Below are positions 43,510-51,165 of a stretch of 64,000 bases of DNA, piece by piece; the stretch's first letter is position 1, and every line of letters starts with the position of its first letter. The notes beneath the pieces were generated by a model that worked only from the letters and a program-made list of their open reading frames with translations, was not told where the DNA came from and ran no database searches. The position numbers were made by a program, and so were the translations under genes. This DNA comes from Nitrospira sp. (GTDB taxonomy: Bacteria > Nitrospirota > Nitrospiria > Nitrospirales > Nitrospiraceae). The stretch covers positions 1,065,001 to 1,129,000 of the forward strand of contig CP126122.1 of assembly GCA_030123565.1 (NCBI GenBank). Reading direction: 5' to 3'.

Positions 43510-43755
43510 CTACGATGCGCGAGGACCGGAGTCATGGCACGTTTGTCCCATGTATGTGGTCGGGAGAGATGACCGCTTGCATCCATTGGGATCGGCACTT
43601 GGGTAGTTGCTGCAGCCGGTGGGACGACGACAGCCGACGCTTCCGCGCGCAGAGGTGGAAGTCGTCAAGATGCTGCAGGCGGAGAGAATGGCTTGCTCAT
43701 GGTCAAGAGCGACCTCATAGACCTGTGGTGGACTGTAGGGCTTTTTTTTCGTCAT
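43510..43755 (-). CDS. Cys-rich RiPP precursor peptide candidate (81 aa)
   Basis: The peptide has a leader-like N-terminus MTKKKPYSPPQVYEVALDH with a Y-x-x-P motif (residues 7-10) like that bound by PqqD-type recognition domains in lasso systems. It continues EQAILSACSILTT. The remaining part is rich in Ser, Thr, Gly, Pro and Cys, with Cys at 27, 42, 48, 59 and 73; three of them follow Gly (VGC, TGC, NGC). The spacing is irregular, unlike known lasso, bottromycin or SCIFF-type peptides. GGAGGGAG lies about 9 nt before the ATG. It lies between two radical SAM genes on their strand, so it is the natural substrate. The mature core boundary is not known; cleavage after the ILSAC region is a guess. 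Confidence 0.8.
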   Translation of the reverse strand: MTKKKPYSPPQVYEVALDHEQAILSACSILTTSTSARGSVGCRRPTGCSNYPSADPNGCKRSSLPTTYMGQTCHDSGPRAS

Positions 43756-43815
43756 GGTGATGCTCTCCCTCCGACAATCTGGACCCTGTCCCGTGGACCC
43801 CCTCCTGGTTCAAGG

Positions 43816-44937
43816 TCATGCGGTATCTTGCCGTGGACTGTGCAATGGGTGAATCAAGTGCCGGCGCAATGCGCCTTCGGCGCGGACCATTGCCATGTCG
43901 CATGCGTACGGGATCGGAGCTTCCGGCTGACCGAATTCCCACCGCGCGTGGGTTGGTTGCTTGTCGCAAAAACCGTGCAGGGTGCAGGAGCGACAGGGGG
44001 TGTCGCTCTGGTACTGGGAAGTCTGGACAGCTGTGAAGACCGTCCGAATCGCCTCCTTGAGGGAGGACTCCCTGAGCGACACTCGGGACTCATATTGTAG
44101 GGTGCAGGTACCGAGCTCGCCCCAGGCATTGATGTGGATCGTGTCCGTCCCGCATCCGCACCGAAACAAACGATCGTTGTCCGGTTGTGCCAAGACCTGT
44201 TCCCTGCTACAGAGGTCGTCTTCTTGCCTCGAGCCGGCCGGCTGCTCCAGGGCCCGCAGGTCTTGAGGATCGATCCGATAGACCAGGGAGGAACAGTCCC
44301 CGTTCAGTCGCGGCGAAAGAGCGGTTGTGTAGCCGAATGGTCGGCCGAGGGATTCCGTGAAGCGGCAGAGGTCGCCCACTTCCTCCTTGTTCCAGGACAT
44401 GAGTTTGGTCTTCAGGGAAAACGGCAGTCCGCTCTCGCGCAGCAGATCAATGCCGCGCATGAAGGCACGGTAGGAGCCTGGGACCTGCGTGAACCAGTCA
44501 AAGCGATCTTCGTTCACCGAGTGGCAGGAGATGTCGAGGGACAGCGGCGGGTTGGCCTGAAGTCGCTCGATGACGGCGCGGGTAAAGAGGGTACCGTTGG
44601 TATAGAGCTGGAGGACAAAGCCGAGACGGGCGGCTGATTCGTAAATGTCGAAAAAGTCGGGATGCATCAGGATGTCGCCGCCGGTCAGATTCAGCCAGAT
44701 GATACCGGCATCGCGCATCTCGTCGAGCAGATGATGGGTCTCGGAGAGCGTCAGTTCACGGGGGAGATACTCTTTGCTGTTGTAAGGGTCCGTGTAGCAA
44801 TGCCGACAGCGCAGGTTGCACCGGTAGGTCAATTCCAATTGGGCCTTGATCACGTTGCCGGATTGAGCCGCACGGACATGCATTCGATGACTGAACTCTG
44901 CATATCGGAGGGTGGGGAGTCTCCGCGGTTCACGCAT
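43816..44937 (-). CDS. Radical SAM/SPASM peptide-modifying enzyme (second in operon)
   Basis: The 373-residue protein has TYRCNLRCRHCYTDPYNS (C-x3-C-x2-C), the SAM-site IWLNLTGGDILMHPD (GGD in place of GGE) and SLDISCHSVNEDRFDW. A complete SPASM region follows: FRCGCGTDTIHINAWGELGTC and TPCRSCTLHGFCDKQ with a last Cys in YACDMA. The GGD variant is less common than GGE. It overlaps the upstream radical SAM gene by 8 bp and ends 60 bp before the precursor peptide gene. It probably installs crosslinks in that peptide. Confidence 0.93.
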   Translation of the reverse strand: MREPRRLPTLRYAEFSHRMHVRAAQSGNVIKAQLELTYRCNLRCRHCYTDPYNSKEYLPRELTLSETHHLLDEMRDAGIIWLNLTGGDILMHPDFFDIYESAARLGFVLQLYTNGTLFTRAVIERLQANPPLSLDISCHSVNEDRFDWFTQVPGSYRAFMRGIDLLRESGLPFSLKTKLMSWNKEEVGDLCRFTESLGRPFGYTTALSPRLNGDCSSLVYRIDPQDLRALEQPAGSRQEDDLCSREQVLAQPDNDRLFRCGCGTDTIHINAWGELGTCTLQYESRVSLRESSLKEAIRTVFTAVQTSQYQSDTPCRSCTLHGFCDKQPTHARWEFGQPEAPIPYACDMAMVRAEGALRRHLIHPLHSPRQDTA

Positions 44938-45841
44938 GGTGCACGACTGGGCGAATCAAATCGGTCGTCCTTGCGGCTTTCCATTCACAGGCGAAGGTGG
45001 GGAGGACGTTGAAAAATCCTTCCCTGAACGAGCCTCTGCGCAGGTCATAACTCTCGGCGCGATTCCCGGAACAGAGTTGCAGGCGGCCGTAGGCATCGAT
45101 GTGGAAACGGTGCATGCCGCTCTCGCAAGGCATGGGCGTTGCCGTCTTCTGCCGGCAGGTTTCTTCCCGGAGTTCTGTATCTTCCTGATTCAGCACCGTG
45201 ACCTCTTGCTCCGACAACGCATACCGGAAGGGTTCGTTGCTTCCATTCAGGTCAGGCCGCAGTTCTTCTCCCAGCTTGAACGGGACTGTGCCGAGTGAGT
45301 CCACGTATCGTTTGATCGCCAGGATTTCATGTCGGTTGAGCGTGAGGGCGGTGCTTTTGAGGACCAAGGGGAGGCGCCGGTCGAGCAGGAAGCCGACGGC
45401 TTCCAGGCAGCGTCGGTAGGATCCCGTTCCCAGTGTGACTCGCTCAAAGGTCTGTGGCGTGACCCCGTGGAGACTGATTTCAATTCGAAGCGGTCTGAGC
45501 CCGGCAAAGTAGTCGGCCTCGGCCTCGTGGATCAAGGTGCCGTTGGTAAACAGGGTTACGAGGAAGCCTTGGCGGATCGCGTGCTCATATAACGTAAAAA
45601 AGTCTGGTCGCGCCAAGGGTTCGCCGCCTGTGAGGCAGATTTCGAGCGTGCCGGCCTCGGCCATCTCGTCCATGAGGCGCAGGATTTCGTCGGTCGCGAG
45701 CTCATGGCGGACGAAGTCGGGGCGGTTCCGGCAATCGGTGTAGCACATGACGCAGCGCAGATTGCAGCGGCAGGTGATTTCCCATTGGCAGACGAGCGGA
45801 AACCGAGCGGGGAGCTGAGACAGTTTAGTCTGCTGGACCAT
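44930..45841 (-). CDS. Radical SAM enzyme with shortened SPASM domain (first in operon)
   Basis: The ~303-residue protein has ITCRCNLRCVMCYTDC (C-x3-C-x2-C), LEICLTGGEPLARPD and IEISLHGVTPQTFERVT. The C-terminal region begins like a SPASM domain (CESGMHRFHIDAYGRLQLC), but the chain ends about 45 residues later without the CxxCxxxxxC block present in the other two radical SAM proteins, so at most one auxiliary cluster is complete. ATG 45841 is taken; it overlaps the PqqD-like gene by 17 bp. It is the third radical SAM gene of the operon, suggesting multi-step crosslinking or another modification. Confidence 0.9.
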   Translation of the reverse strand: MVQQTKLSQLPARFPLVCQWEITCRCNLRCVMCYTDCRNRPDFVRHELATDEILRLMDEMAEAGTLEICLTGGEPLARPDFFTLYEHAIRQGFLVTLFTNGTLIHEAEADYFAGLRPLRIEISLHGVTPQTFERVTLGTGSYRRCLEAVGFLLDRRLPLVLKSTALTLNRHEILAIKRYVDSLGTVPFKLGEELRPDLNGSNEPFRYALSEQEVTVLNQEDTELREETCRQKTATPMPCESGMHRFHIDAYGRLQLCSGNRAESYDLRRGSFREGFFNVLPTFACEWKAARTTDLIRPVVHHA

Positions 45842-46136
45842 CGGCGACAGACACCTCGTCAATAGCCTGAATCGAGAGCAGGTCGGTCAGCAAGGTCTCA
45901 AAGTCCTGGGTCAGTCGTTCCGCGGTCACGTCGTATTCGTCGAGGAACGCCGCGGTGATGTCTTGGAGTGAACGGGCGCCGTCGATGCGCCTCCAGAGAA
46001 CGGCCCCCGTCTCGTTCAGCACGTAGATGCTGTTGCTGTCGGTCAGACTTCTGCGGATGGGGACGAGAATGCATTCCCCCGCGACCTCGCGTTGCACGTA
46101 GTCGGGGTTCTTGGCATACACGGTGGCGGGGCCCAT
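45825..46136 (-). CDS. PqqD-like RiPP recognition protein
   Basis: The ~103-residue protein matches the PqqD/RRE fold: YVQREVAGECILVPIRR, then the signature SIYVLNETGAVLWRRIDGARSLQDITAAFL and a closing helix with LLTDLLSIQAIDEV. PqqD-like domains hold the leader peptide, through a Y-x-x-P motif in lasso systems, and present it to the modifying enzymes. The adjacent precursor has such a motif. ATG 46136 is the first Met; an upstream TTG at 46154 is possible. Confidence 0.9.
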   Translation of the reverse strand: MGPATVYAKNPDYVQREVAGECILVPIRRSLTDSNSIYVLNETGAVLWRRIDGARSLQDITAAFLDEYDVTAERLTQDFETLLTDLLSIQAIDEVSVADGPAD

Positions 46137-46223
46137 GGAGCGGGAGGATACCAAATCCGTGACAGGCCTTCTACAGGTATTTCTTCCGGTCCGGCGCGAG
46201 TGGACTCCGGAGTCGTTCCCAGG

Positions 46224-47024
46224 TCAGGCAATCACCGCAACGCCCTCCTGCCAGTTCAGCTCGAGGATGGTCGCTCCCGCTTCCGTCAGCTCGGAACGGA
46301 TCTCCTGTTCGTCGGTAAACAGGTGCATAAAGTGGTCTTGCGAACAGTAATCTCCCGTTTGGTAGTCACGATTGGATCCGGGGAGGCGCAGGAGCCGGCT
46401 GGTCCACCTGCGGATCACTTGAAACGTTTTCGTCTCCGGTTCCCGCACGGCGAGAAAGTTGAGCAGGACCTTGCCTCCTTGCTTCAGTGGGGAGCGAAGA
46501 CTGCGGACCCACGCTTGCCTTCGCTGCCGGCCTGGGATCGAGCTGTACATGACTCCCGACAACAGGAGGTATTCGAGGCGGGAGGGCAGGACGGGAAGGA
46601 CGAGGAAATCCGCCTCGACGAACGGCACTCGCAGGCCCAGCGCCGCCGCTTGCCGTGAAGCCACGGTCAACCCGTCGCGATTGCTGTCGAGGCCGATCAC
46701 TTGGTAGCCCTGCTCGGCCAGAGCAATCGACTCGCGGCCGAATCCTGCGCCAAGTACCAGGACCGTACCGATCTTTGCCATGTGACGAGTCAGCACCCGT
46801 TCTTCCCACCCCTCCAGACTCCATCTGGAGGCCTCAGGACGAGACTCCGCCACGATGCGTCGGTAGCTCTTCTCGTAATGGGCACGGGTGAGTCGGGTGA
46901 GTTCCTCCGGAGACAGCAAGGCAGGGAGGAGGCCGTAGAGAACCATTTGGAGTCTGGACAGAAGATCGGCCGCTCTTGCGACGCAACCTGTGAGGACCGT
47001 GACGAAGGACGCCAGCAGCCGCAC
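46224..47024 (-). CDS. Class I SAM-dependent methyltransferase
   Basis: The 266-residue protein has the SAM-binding motif I VLVLGAGFGRESIALAEQG, the acidic motif II IGLDSNRDG, VEADFLVLPVL as a motif III region, and LKQGGKVLLNFLAVREPET as post-motif. The N-terminal ~80 residues are helical with a hydrophobic stretch, so it may be membrane-associated. GTG is the start, three bases after the upstream glycosyltransferase-like stop. It is read with the RiPP operon and could methylate the peptide or its sugar. No particular substrate can be argued from sequence. Confidence 0.85.
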   Translation of the reverse strand: MRLLASFVTVLTGCVARAADLLSRLQMVLYGLLPALLSPEELTRLTRAHYEKSYRRIVAESRPEASRWSLEGWEERVLTRHMAKIGTVLVLGAGFGRESIALAEQGYQVIGLDSNRDGLTVASRQAAALGLRVPFVEADFLVLPVLPSRLEYLLLSGVMYSSIPGRQRRQAWVRSLRSPLKQGGKVLLNFLAVREPETKTFQVIRRWTSRLLRLPGSNRDYQTGDYCSQDHFMHLFTDEQEIRSELTEAGATILELNWQEGVAVIA

Positions 47025-47027
47025 GAG

Positions 47028-48125
47028 TCAGGTTCCCGCCTCGGTCAGGTAGGGAGCAAGGAATGTGGCCGCTTCCTGTGCTCCCGTCAGAGGGACGGTC
47101 GATTCTGTAGAAAACTGTATGTCTTGAAGATGGTCGAATGTCTTGCGCCAATCCCCGCCTTGAAAATCTGCCAGCGAGAGTTCCGCACCCCTCCCATGGC
47201 GGTGCAGGTAATCCACGAGTGTCTGCTCATCCGCGAAATTGTACCGGCGTACGTAGACCACCGCTGTACCCAAGGCCACGGCTTCGACGATGGTGCCGTA
47301 TCCGGGCTTGGTGAGAATCATATCGACGGAGGCCAGCACCGGTTTGAAGGGCCACCCCAACGTGGTCAGGGAGGTCGTCCGCGTGAGACCCTTCGGCACT
47401 GGTCCGTCGACGAGAAAGCGATAGGGGGGCATCGATTCCATCCGTTCGAACGGCAGCTGCCGTAGGGCAATGCCGCCGAAGCCCACGAGAACGATCCGTT
47501 CCGAATCCTCCGCGCCGATGGCCTTACGTAGTCCGATGTTGTCCGGCTCCGCCGGTTCCGCAATGGGGCCGATATCGATGACCTTCCGGAACGCCTTCAC
47601 CGGAAGACCGGGAGCCACACGCAGAAAACAGTCGGCCTTCGCATAGGCGTCGCGAATTTGCTGCAGGATGGAGGCCTGTTCGCTTGCGGCAGGATCGAAG
47701 AACGGTTCCAGCACCAGGTCCCAGGACAGGGAGCAGAGTCCGATCGTGGGTATGCCGGTGGAAGCGCCTGCGGCAATGGCCAGGGGCGAAATGTCCGAGA
47801 GGACGCAGGCTGGACCGGCGGCCAGGATGAGCGCCGCTTCGGCGTGGATCTTCTGCGCCCAGTCGACATGTAATGAGCGGTGGGCGGCCCAGGTGCCGGG
47901 GACGTCGATCTTGAGCGGGCCATCTTGGATGCAGCCGATGTCTTGTTGGGCGGGACTGAGTCGCCAGGGAATCGTGAGCCGAGGTTCGAAGAAGGCGGCG
48001 GGAACCGCTGTGCGCAAGGTGGCGGTAAGGTTCGGCACCAGGCGTCCCAATACATTCAGCACCGGTACGACCTGCGCGGCATGGCCGTAGCCGTGACCGG
48101 ATATGGAACACCAGATCAGCGACAT
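47028..48125 (-). CDS. Glycosyltransferase-like protein (GT28/UDP-glycosyltransferase fold)
   Basis: The 365-residue protein begins IWCSISGHGYGHAAQVVPVLN, the Gly-His-Gly-x-Gly-His motif seen in GT28-like proteins and in N-terminal domains of arabinokinases. It continues with VLSDISPLAIAAGASTGIPTIG. The C-terminal half has RIVLVGFGGIALRQLP and the UDP-sugar-site pattern MILTKPGYGTIVEAVALGTAVVYV with RYNFADEQTLVDYL. It is likely a sugar transferase. Its start codon lies only one base from repeat copy 1, so its promoter or leader is inside that repeat. It is the first gene of the RiPP operon by position and could glycosylate the peptide. Confidence 0.8.
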   Translation of the reverse strand: MSLIWCSISGHGYGHAAQVVPVLNVLGRLVPNLTATLRTAVPAAFFEPRLTIPWRLSPAQQDIGCIQDGPLKIDVPGTWAAHRSLHVDWAQKIHAEAALILAAGPACVLSDISPLAIAAGASTGIPTIGLCSLSWDLVLEPFFDPAASEQASILQQIRDAYAKADCFLRVAPGLPVKAFRKVIDIGPIAEPAEPDNIGLRKAIGAEDSERIVLVGFGGIALRQLPFERMESMPPYRFLVDGPVPKGLTRTTSLTTLGWPFKPVLASVDMILTKPGYGTIVEAVALGTAVVYVRRYNFADEQTLVDYLHRHGRGAELSLADFQGGDWRKTFDHLQDIQFSTESTVPLTGAQEAATFLAPYLTEAGT

Positions 48126-48126
48126 G

Positions 48127-48252
48127 GCAGGGTGCTGAAACAGACCTCCAACGTCGTTCTCGACTCGGAATCCTCCTCAGCGTACCTCCGAATGTACGCC
48201 TGCGGGTCTTCCTCGTCTGCGGCCTCGTTGGATGGTCTTTTTGAGTACCCTG
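48127..48252. repeat. 126-bp dispersed repeat, copy 1
   Basis: This copy starts GCAGGGTGCTGAAACAGACC and ends in a CTTTTTGAGTACCCTG sequence. It aligns end to end with the 126-bp copy at 48506-48631 in the same orientation; the core segment around TTCGTTCTCG and CTGCGGCCT is shared, and identity is about two thirds by eye. It reaches to within one base of the glycosyltransferase-like start codon. Confidence 0.6.
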
Positions 48253-48284
48253 AAAGGCCCCTCGTTAACATTTCCATCCCTGGC

Positions 48285-48485
48285 TCAACTGTTCGAGACG
48301 TCGGATTCCATCGGGGCGATGTTGTACATGAGTTCCAGGTCGAATTCGTCGATCAGTTCGTTCACGGCTTCGCGGCCCATGTCCGACCGCACTTCATTGA
48401 TGACGAGTTCGATGGCCATGGCGGCATGTTGGCCGTATTGATTGATCGCGGATTCGATCCGTTGTCTGGCTGCATCAAGGTTCAT
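48285..48485 (-). CDS. 66-residue acidic helical protein
   Basis: This small protein reads NLDAARQRIESAINQYGQHA at the start and ends with a short acidic segment before SNS. It is rich in Glu, Asp and Ala, probably all-helical, and has no Cys, membrane or DNA-binding motif I can recognise. GGAGG five nt before the ATG supports translation. It lies alone between two 126-bp repeat copies. No family is recognised. Confidence 0.6.
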   Translation of the reverse strand: MNLDAARQRIESAINQYGQHAAMAIELVINEVRSDMGREAVNELIDEFDLELMYNIAPMESDVSNS

Positions 48486-48505
48486 AGGTCCTCCGACCAG
48501 GCTTA

Positions 48506-48631
48506 GCAGGTTGTTGAAAAAGTCCGCCAGCTTCGTTCTCGCGTCGCTCAGAGGCTCAACGTACGGCGAAGAGTACGCTTCGCCCCTTCGTTCGCTGCGG
48601 CCTTGCTGGACGGCCTTTTTGAACAGCCTGC
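48506..48631. repeat. 126-bp dispersed repeat, copy 2, with inverted ends
   Basis: It starts GCAGGTTGTTGAAAAAGTCC and ends GGCCTTTTTGAACAGCCTGC. These ends are near-perfect inverted repeats of about 26 bp, so it is MITE-like or can form a long RNA hairpin. About 75 bp beyond, to 48706, another GGGTTTTTCAACACCCTCC echoes the same end sequence, so the repeat may be longer or nested. This second end abuts the stop codon of the TPR gene. Confidence 0.6.
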
Positions 48632-48707
48632 GTGGGATTTCGTGGCCGTCCTTGGCTGCCTGCAGCCGCTGGCTTTTCTGGATCCAAAAGGGTTTTTCAA
48701 CACCCTC

Positions 48708-49025
48708 CTAGCCGAGCGTACTCAAGAGCTGCTGCATTTCCGGAACGAGATCCACCCCGCCGTTGGATCGGCCGGAGACGGCGGCATCGATACCGGCCTT
48801 TAACACCGGCTTGGCCTCTTCCTTCTTACCCAGCGACAGCAAGGCTCGCCCGAGGGCGAGGTGCGACGCGACATGGGTCGGGTCCAGTTGGGTGGCGACG
48901 GCGAGGTGTTCGACGGCCTCCTCGACGTTGCCGCCTTCTTGCAATATTTTATTGCCCAGGCCGTAACGGCCCAGGAATCCCTTGGGGTTCTTCTCGACCA
49001 TTTGGCGAAAGGCGCTGATATCCAT
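48708..49025 (-). CDS. Short TPR-repeat protein
   Basis: The 105-residue protein has TPR-like helices: FLGRYGLGNKILQEGGNVEE, AVEHLAVATQLDPTHVASHL and ALGRALLSLGKKEEAKPVLKAGIDAA. AAGGAG sits four nt before the ATG. TPR proteins bind other proteins. Its stop codon touches the end of the repeat region. It may be read with the longer TPR gene immediately upstream on the same strand. Confidence 0.82.
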   Translation of the reverse strand: MDISAFRQMVEKNPKGFLGRYGLGNKILQEGGNVEEAVEHLAVATQLDPTHVASHLALGRALLSLGKKEEAKPVLKAGIDAAVSGRSNGGVDLVPEMQQLLSTLG

Positions 49026-49091
49026 AAAGCTCCTTGTGAAGCATGATCGGCTCTCTGAATGAGCGCGGATTCTACCATCACCGCCGTTCGT

Positions 49092-49859
49092 TCAGCTATG
49101 GGCGGCGCGCAGCCTGGCGAGGCGCTCGCGGTCGGCGTTGCTGGGGGGGTTCCCTGTACCGAGTGCCAGGTGATGCAGCCGCTCCACGCAACGGATGGCG
49201 GCGACCGTATCATTGCGCTGTTCGTAAAGGTCGGCCAGTTCGCGAAGCACGGCTGCTTCACCGGCCGGATTGCCGAGCTTGATGAAATGTTCCGTCGCGT
49301 TGTTGAAGCAACGTTCGGCTTCCACCGACTTGCCGCTGTCAAGAAAGGTTTTTCCCAGTTGGCTGTAGGTACCGGCGAGGCCCTCTTCGTTCCCGACGAT
49401 ACGATGGGAATCCAGCGCCTGTTTGAAGAGGGTGATGGATTCGTCCCAATGGCGTTGCCGGGCTTCTTCCAGGGCCAGGTTGTGGTACAGGATGCCCAAG
49501 GCTCGGTGGTCGTTGAGCGGCTTCAGCAGATCCAGCGCTTCGAGGTAATAGGGCCGGGCCTTCTCTGGTCGGTCGGCGCCGACATGGAGGTTGCCGAGGT
49601 TGACGAGGGTGTGGGCGATGGCGTGGGGATTCTGCTCGATGCGTTGAATCACCAGCACTTCCTTGTAACAGGCGTCGGCCCTTTCGAAGTCGCCGGACAG
49701 GGCATAGGCATTGCCGAGATTGCCGAGACTATTCGACAGTTCCCGATCATCGCCGCTCGTCCGGTCGTCGGCTACCGCCGCTTCCCAGGCAGCCCGCGCC
49801 TGACGGAGATCACCACGATGGAGAAAGATGCGCGCGCGGTGTTTGTCGTTGTCGCTCAT
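49092..49859 (-). CDS. TPR-repeat protein
   Basis: The 255-residue protein contains about five tetratricopeptide repeats: RIFLHRGDLRQARAAWEAAV, LGNLGNAYALSGDFERADAC, LVNLGNLHVGADRPEKARPY, LYHNLALEEARQRHWDESIT and LAGTYSQLGKTFLDSGKSVE. The A/G/L spacing is consistent, so a soluble scaffold protein is expected. No signal peptide is present. It precedes the shorter TPR gene on the same strand by 66 bp. Confidence 0.88.
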   Translation of the reverse strand: MSDNDKHRARIFLHRGDLRQARAAWEAAVADDRTSGDDRELSNSLGNLGNAYALSGDFERADACYKEVLVIQRIEQNPHAIAHTLVNLGNLHVGADRPEKARPYYLEALDLLKPLNDHRALGILYHNLALEEARQRHWDESITLFKQALDSHRIVGNEEGLAGTYSQLGKTFLDSGKSVEAERCFNNATEHFIKLGNPAGEAAVLRELADLYEQRNDTVAAIRCVERLHHLALGTGNPPSNADRERLARLRAAHS

Positions 49860-49938
49860 GAGCCGTCAGCCATCAGTACTCAGCCGTCAACCCCTGCAAT
49901 TGCACACTCAAAATTCAGAACTCAGAACCTTCCTCCGC
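49860..49938. repeat. Low-complexity intergenic spacer with CAG/TCA-type repeats
   Basis: The gap between the TPR gene and the next hypothetical gene is made of short imperfect repeats such as CAGCCATCAGTACTCAGCC and CACACTCAAAATTCAGAACT. Such stutter-like spacers occur in some genomes as degenerate repeats. I see no gene or promoter in it. Confidence 0.45.
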
Positions 49939-50361
49939 CTAGTCTCCCCCCTTGGGAGTGTCCTTTCGAAACTCCACCTGAATCTCGTCTTCTTCTTCCA
50001 GACCCAATCCGGTGCGAAATGACCCGTACAGTTCCGTGATCTGGTCGATATCCGCGGTTTCCTTCGCTTCGCGAGAGACGAGATACGTTTCACAGAGTCT
50101 TACGCCGGTCTGAAAGTGACGGGCGATCGTTTCTTCCGTCACCTGCTGCCAGGTGATGTAAATGCAGAAGGCCTGGAACGAATGGGCCTCGGGATGGCGG
50201 GCAGCCAACGCCAGCAGCTGTTCGTAGGCCTCCCTGGCCCAGGCTCCGGCGTTGGAGGAAAAGGTGTCTTCGAGTTCGACTGCCTCGTTCCAGTCGGGGC
50301 CGAGTTCGGCTTCGGATCGGCGGAAGGTCTCTTGCGCGGCCAATGCGGCATCGAATTGCAT
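49939..50361 (-). CDS. Hypothetical protein, 140 aa
   Basis: The protein is acidic and mostly helical, with a Trp-rich stretch (CIYITWQQVTEETIARHFQTG) and an acidic C-terminus (LGLEEEDEIQVEF). AGGA five nt before ATG 50361 supports the start. No family is recognised. It is upstream of the TPR gene pair on the same strand and may form an operon with it. Confidence 0.6.
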   Translation of the reverse strand: MQFDAALAAQETFRRSEAELGPDWNEAVELEDTFSSNAGAWAREAYEQLLALAARHPEAHSFQAFCIYITWQQVTEETIARHFQTGVRLCETYLVSREAKETADIDQITELYGSFRTGLGLEEEDEIQVEFRKDTPKGGD

Positions 50362-50498
50362 AGGGTTCCTGCTGGTCTCTCGTCGTTCGTGAAGCCCATC
50401 TCGCCGGAAGTTTTAACAGTCAGGCACAATCAGCGTTGGATGAGCGGCTGATCGGTGGTCTGCAGAATACCGGGGGAGGGGAAGGCAGGTCAATGAGG

Positions 50499-50514
50499 GC
50501 GGCTCTTGAGCCGC
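50499..50514. repeat. Inverted repeat in a divergent spacer
   Basis: GCGGCTC and GAGCCGC (7-bp arms, 2-bp centre) lie in the ~220-bp gap between two divergent genes. It could be an operator or a hairpin. Nothing else is recognised in this gap. Confidence 0.3.
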
Positions 50515-50583
50515 GAGCAAAGCGGTTGTACAGTGAGCGACGAAAGGCGCATGCTCCATACCACATGACGGAACGAGGTGCTT

Positions 50584-51162
50584 ATGGCCACGGCGTCGGC
50601 GATGCTTCCGCTTGGGACTGCCGCCCCCGCATTCACGTTGCACGATGTCGTGACGGGTCAGACCTACTCGCTTGACTCCTTCAGCAACAAGACCGCTCTG
50701 TTGGTCATGTTCATCTGCCGGCACTGTCCCTACGTACAGCATGTCGAGGAGGAACTCGCCAGGATCGGTCGGGACTATGCGGAGACAGAGTTGGGTATGG
50801 TCGCCATCAGCAGCAACGACCGAACGGCCTATCCCGACGACGCACCGCCTCGACTGAAGGAGATGGCTGAACGCCTCGCATTTCGATTTCCCCTTTGCTT
50901 CGACGATACCCAAGAGGTTGCGAAGGCCTACAAGGCCGCCTGCACGCCGGACTTCTATCTGTTCGACCGGGCACGGCAGCTGGTCTATCGCGGGCAGTTG
51001 GATGACAGCCGGCCCGGCAACAACAGGCCGGTCACAGGCCGCGATCTTCGTGCCGCCATCGATGCGGTGTTGGCCGGCAAGCCGGTTGCCTCCAACCAAA
51101 AGCCCAGCCTCGGCTGCAGCATCAAGTGGAAGCCTGGCAACGCGCCGCTGTATGCACGGTAG
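50584..51162 (+). CDS. Thioredoxin-like/AhpC-TSA family protein
   Basis: The 192-residue protein has the N-terminal LPLGTAAPAFTLHDVVTG, then TALLVMFICRHCPYVQHV, where C-R-H-C replaces the thioredoxin CGPC, and TPDFYLFDRARQLVYRGQLDD with the conserved Pro (cis-Pro) region. No signal peptide is present, so it is cytoplasmic. It is likely a thiol-disulfide or peroxide reductase, of the group seen in many genomes as a redoxin domain protein. The start at 50584 has GAGGTG upstream. Confidence 0.85.
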   Translation: MATASAMLPLGTAAPAFTLHDVVTGQTYSLDSFSNKTALLVMFICRHCPYVQHVEEELARIGRDYAETELGMVAISSNDRTAYPDDAPPRLKEMAERLAFRFPLCFDDTQEVAKAYKAACTPDFYLFDRARQLVYRGQLDDSRPGNNRPVTGRDLRAAIDAVLAGKPVASNQKPSLGCSIKWKPGNAPLYAR

Positions 51163-51165
51163 AAT

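Noticed and set aside
43500..44100. Plus-strand ORFs over the precursor peptide region
   Set aside because: The minus frame carries a YxxP leader, Shine-Dalgarno sequence and operon context; plus frames have none.
39846..48125. Lasso peptide cluster
   Set aside because: YxxP leader, PqqD and HprK fit, but no asparagine-synthetase-like cyclase or B2 protease is present.
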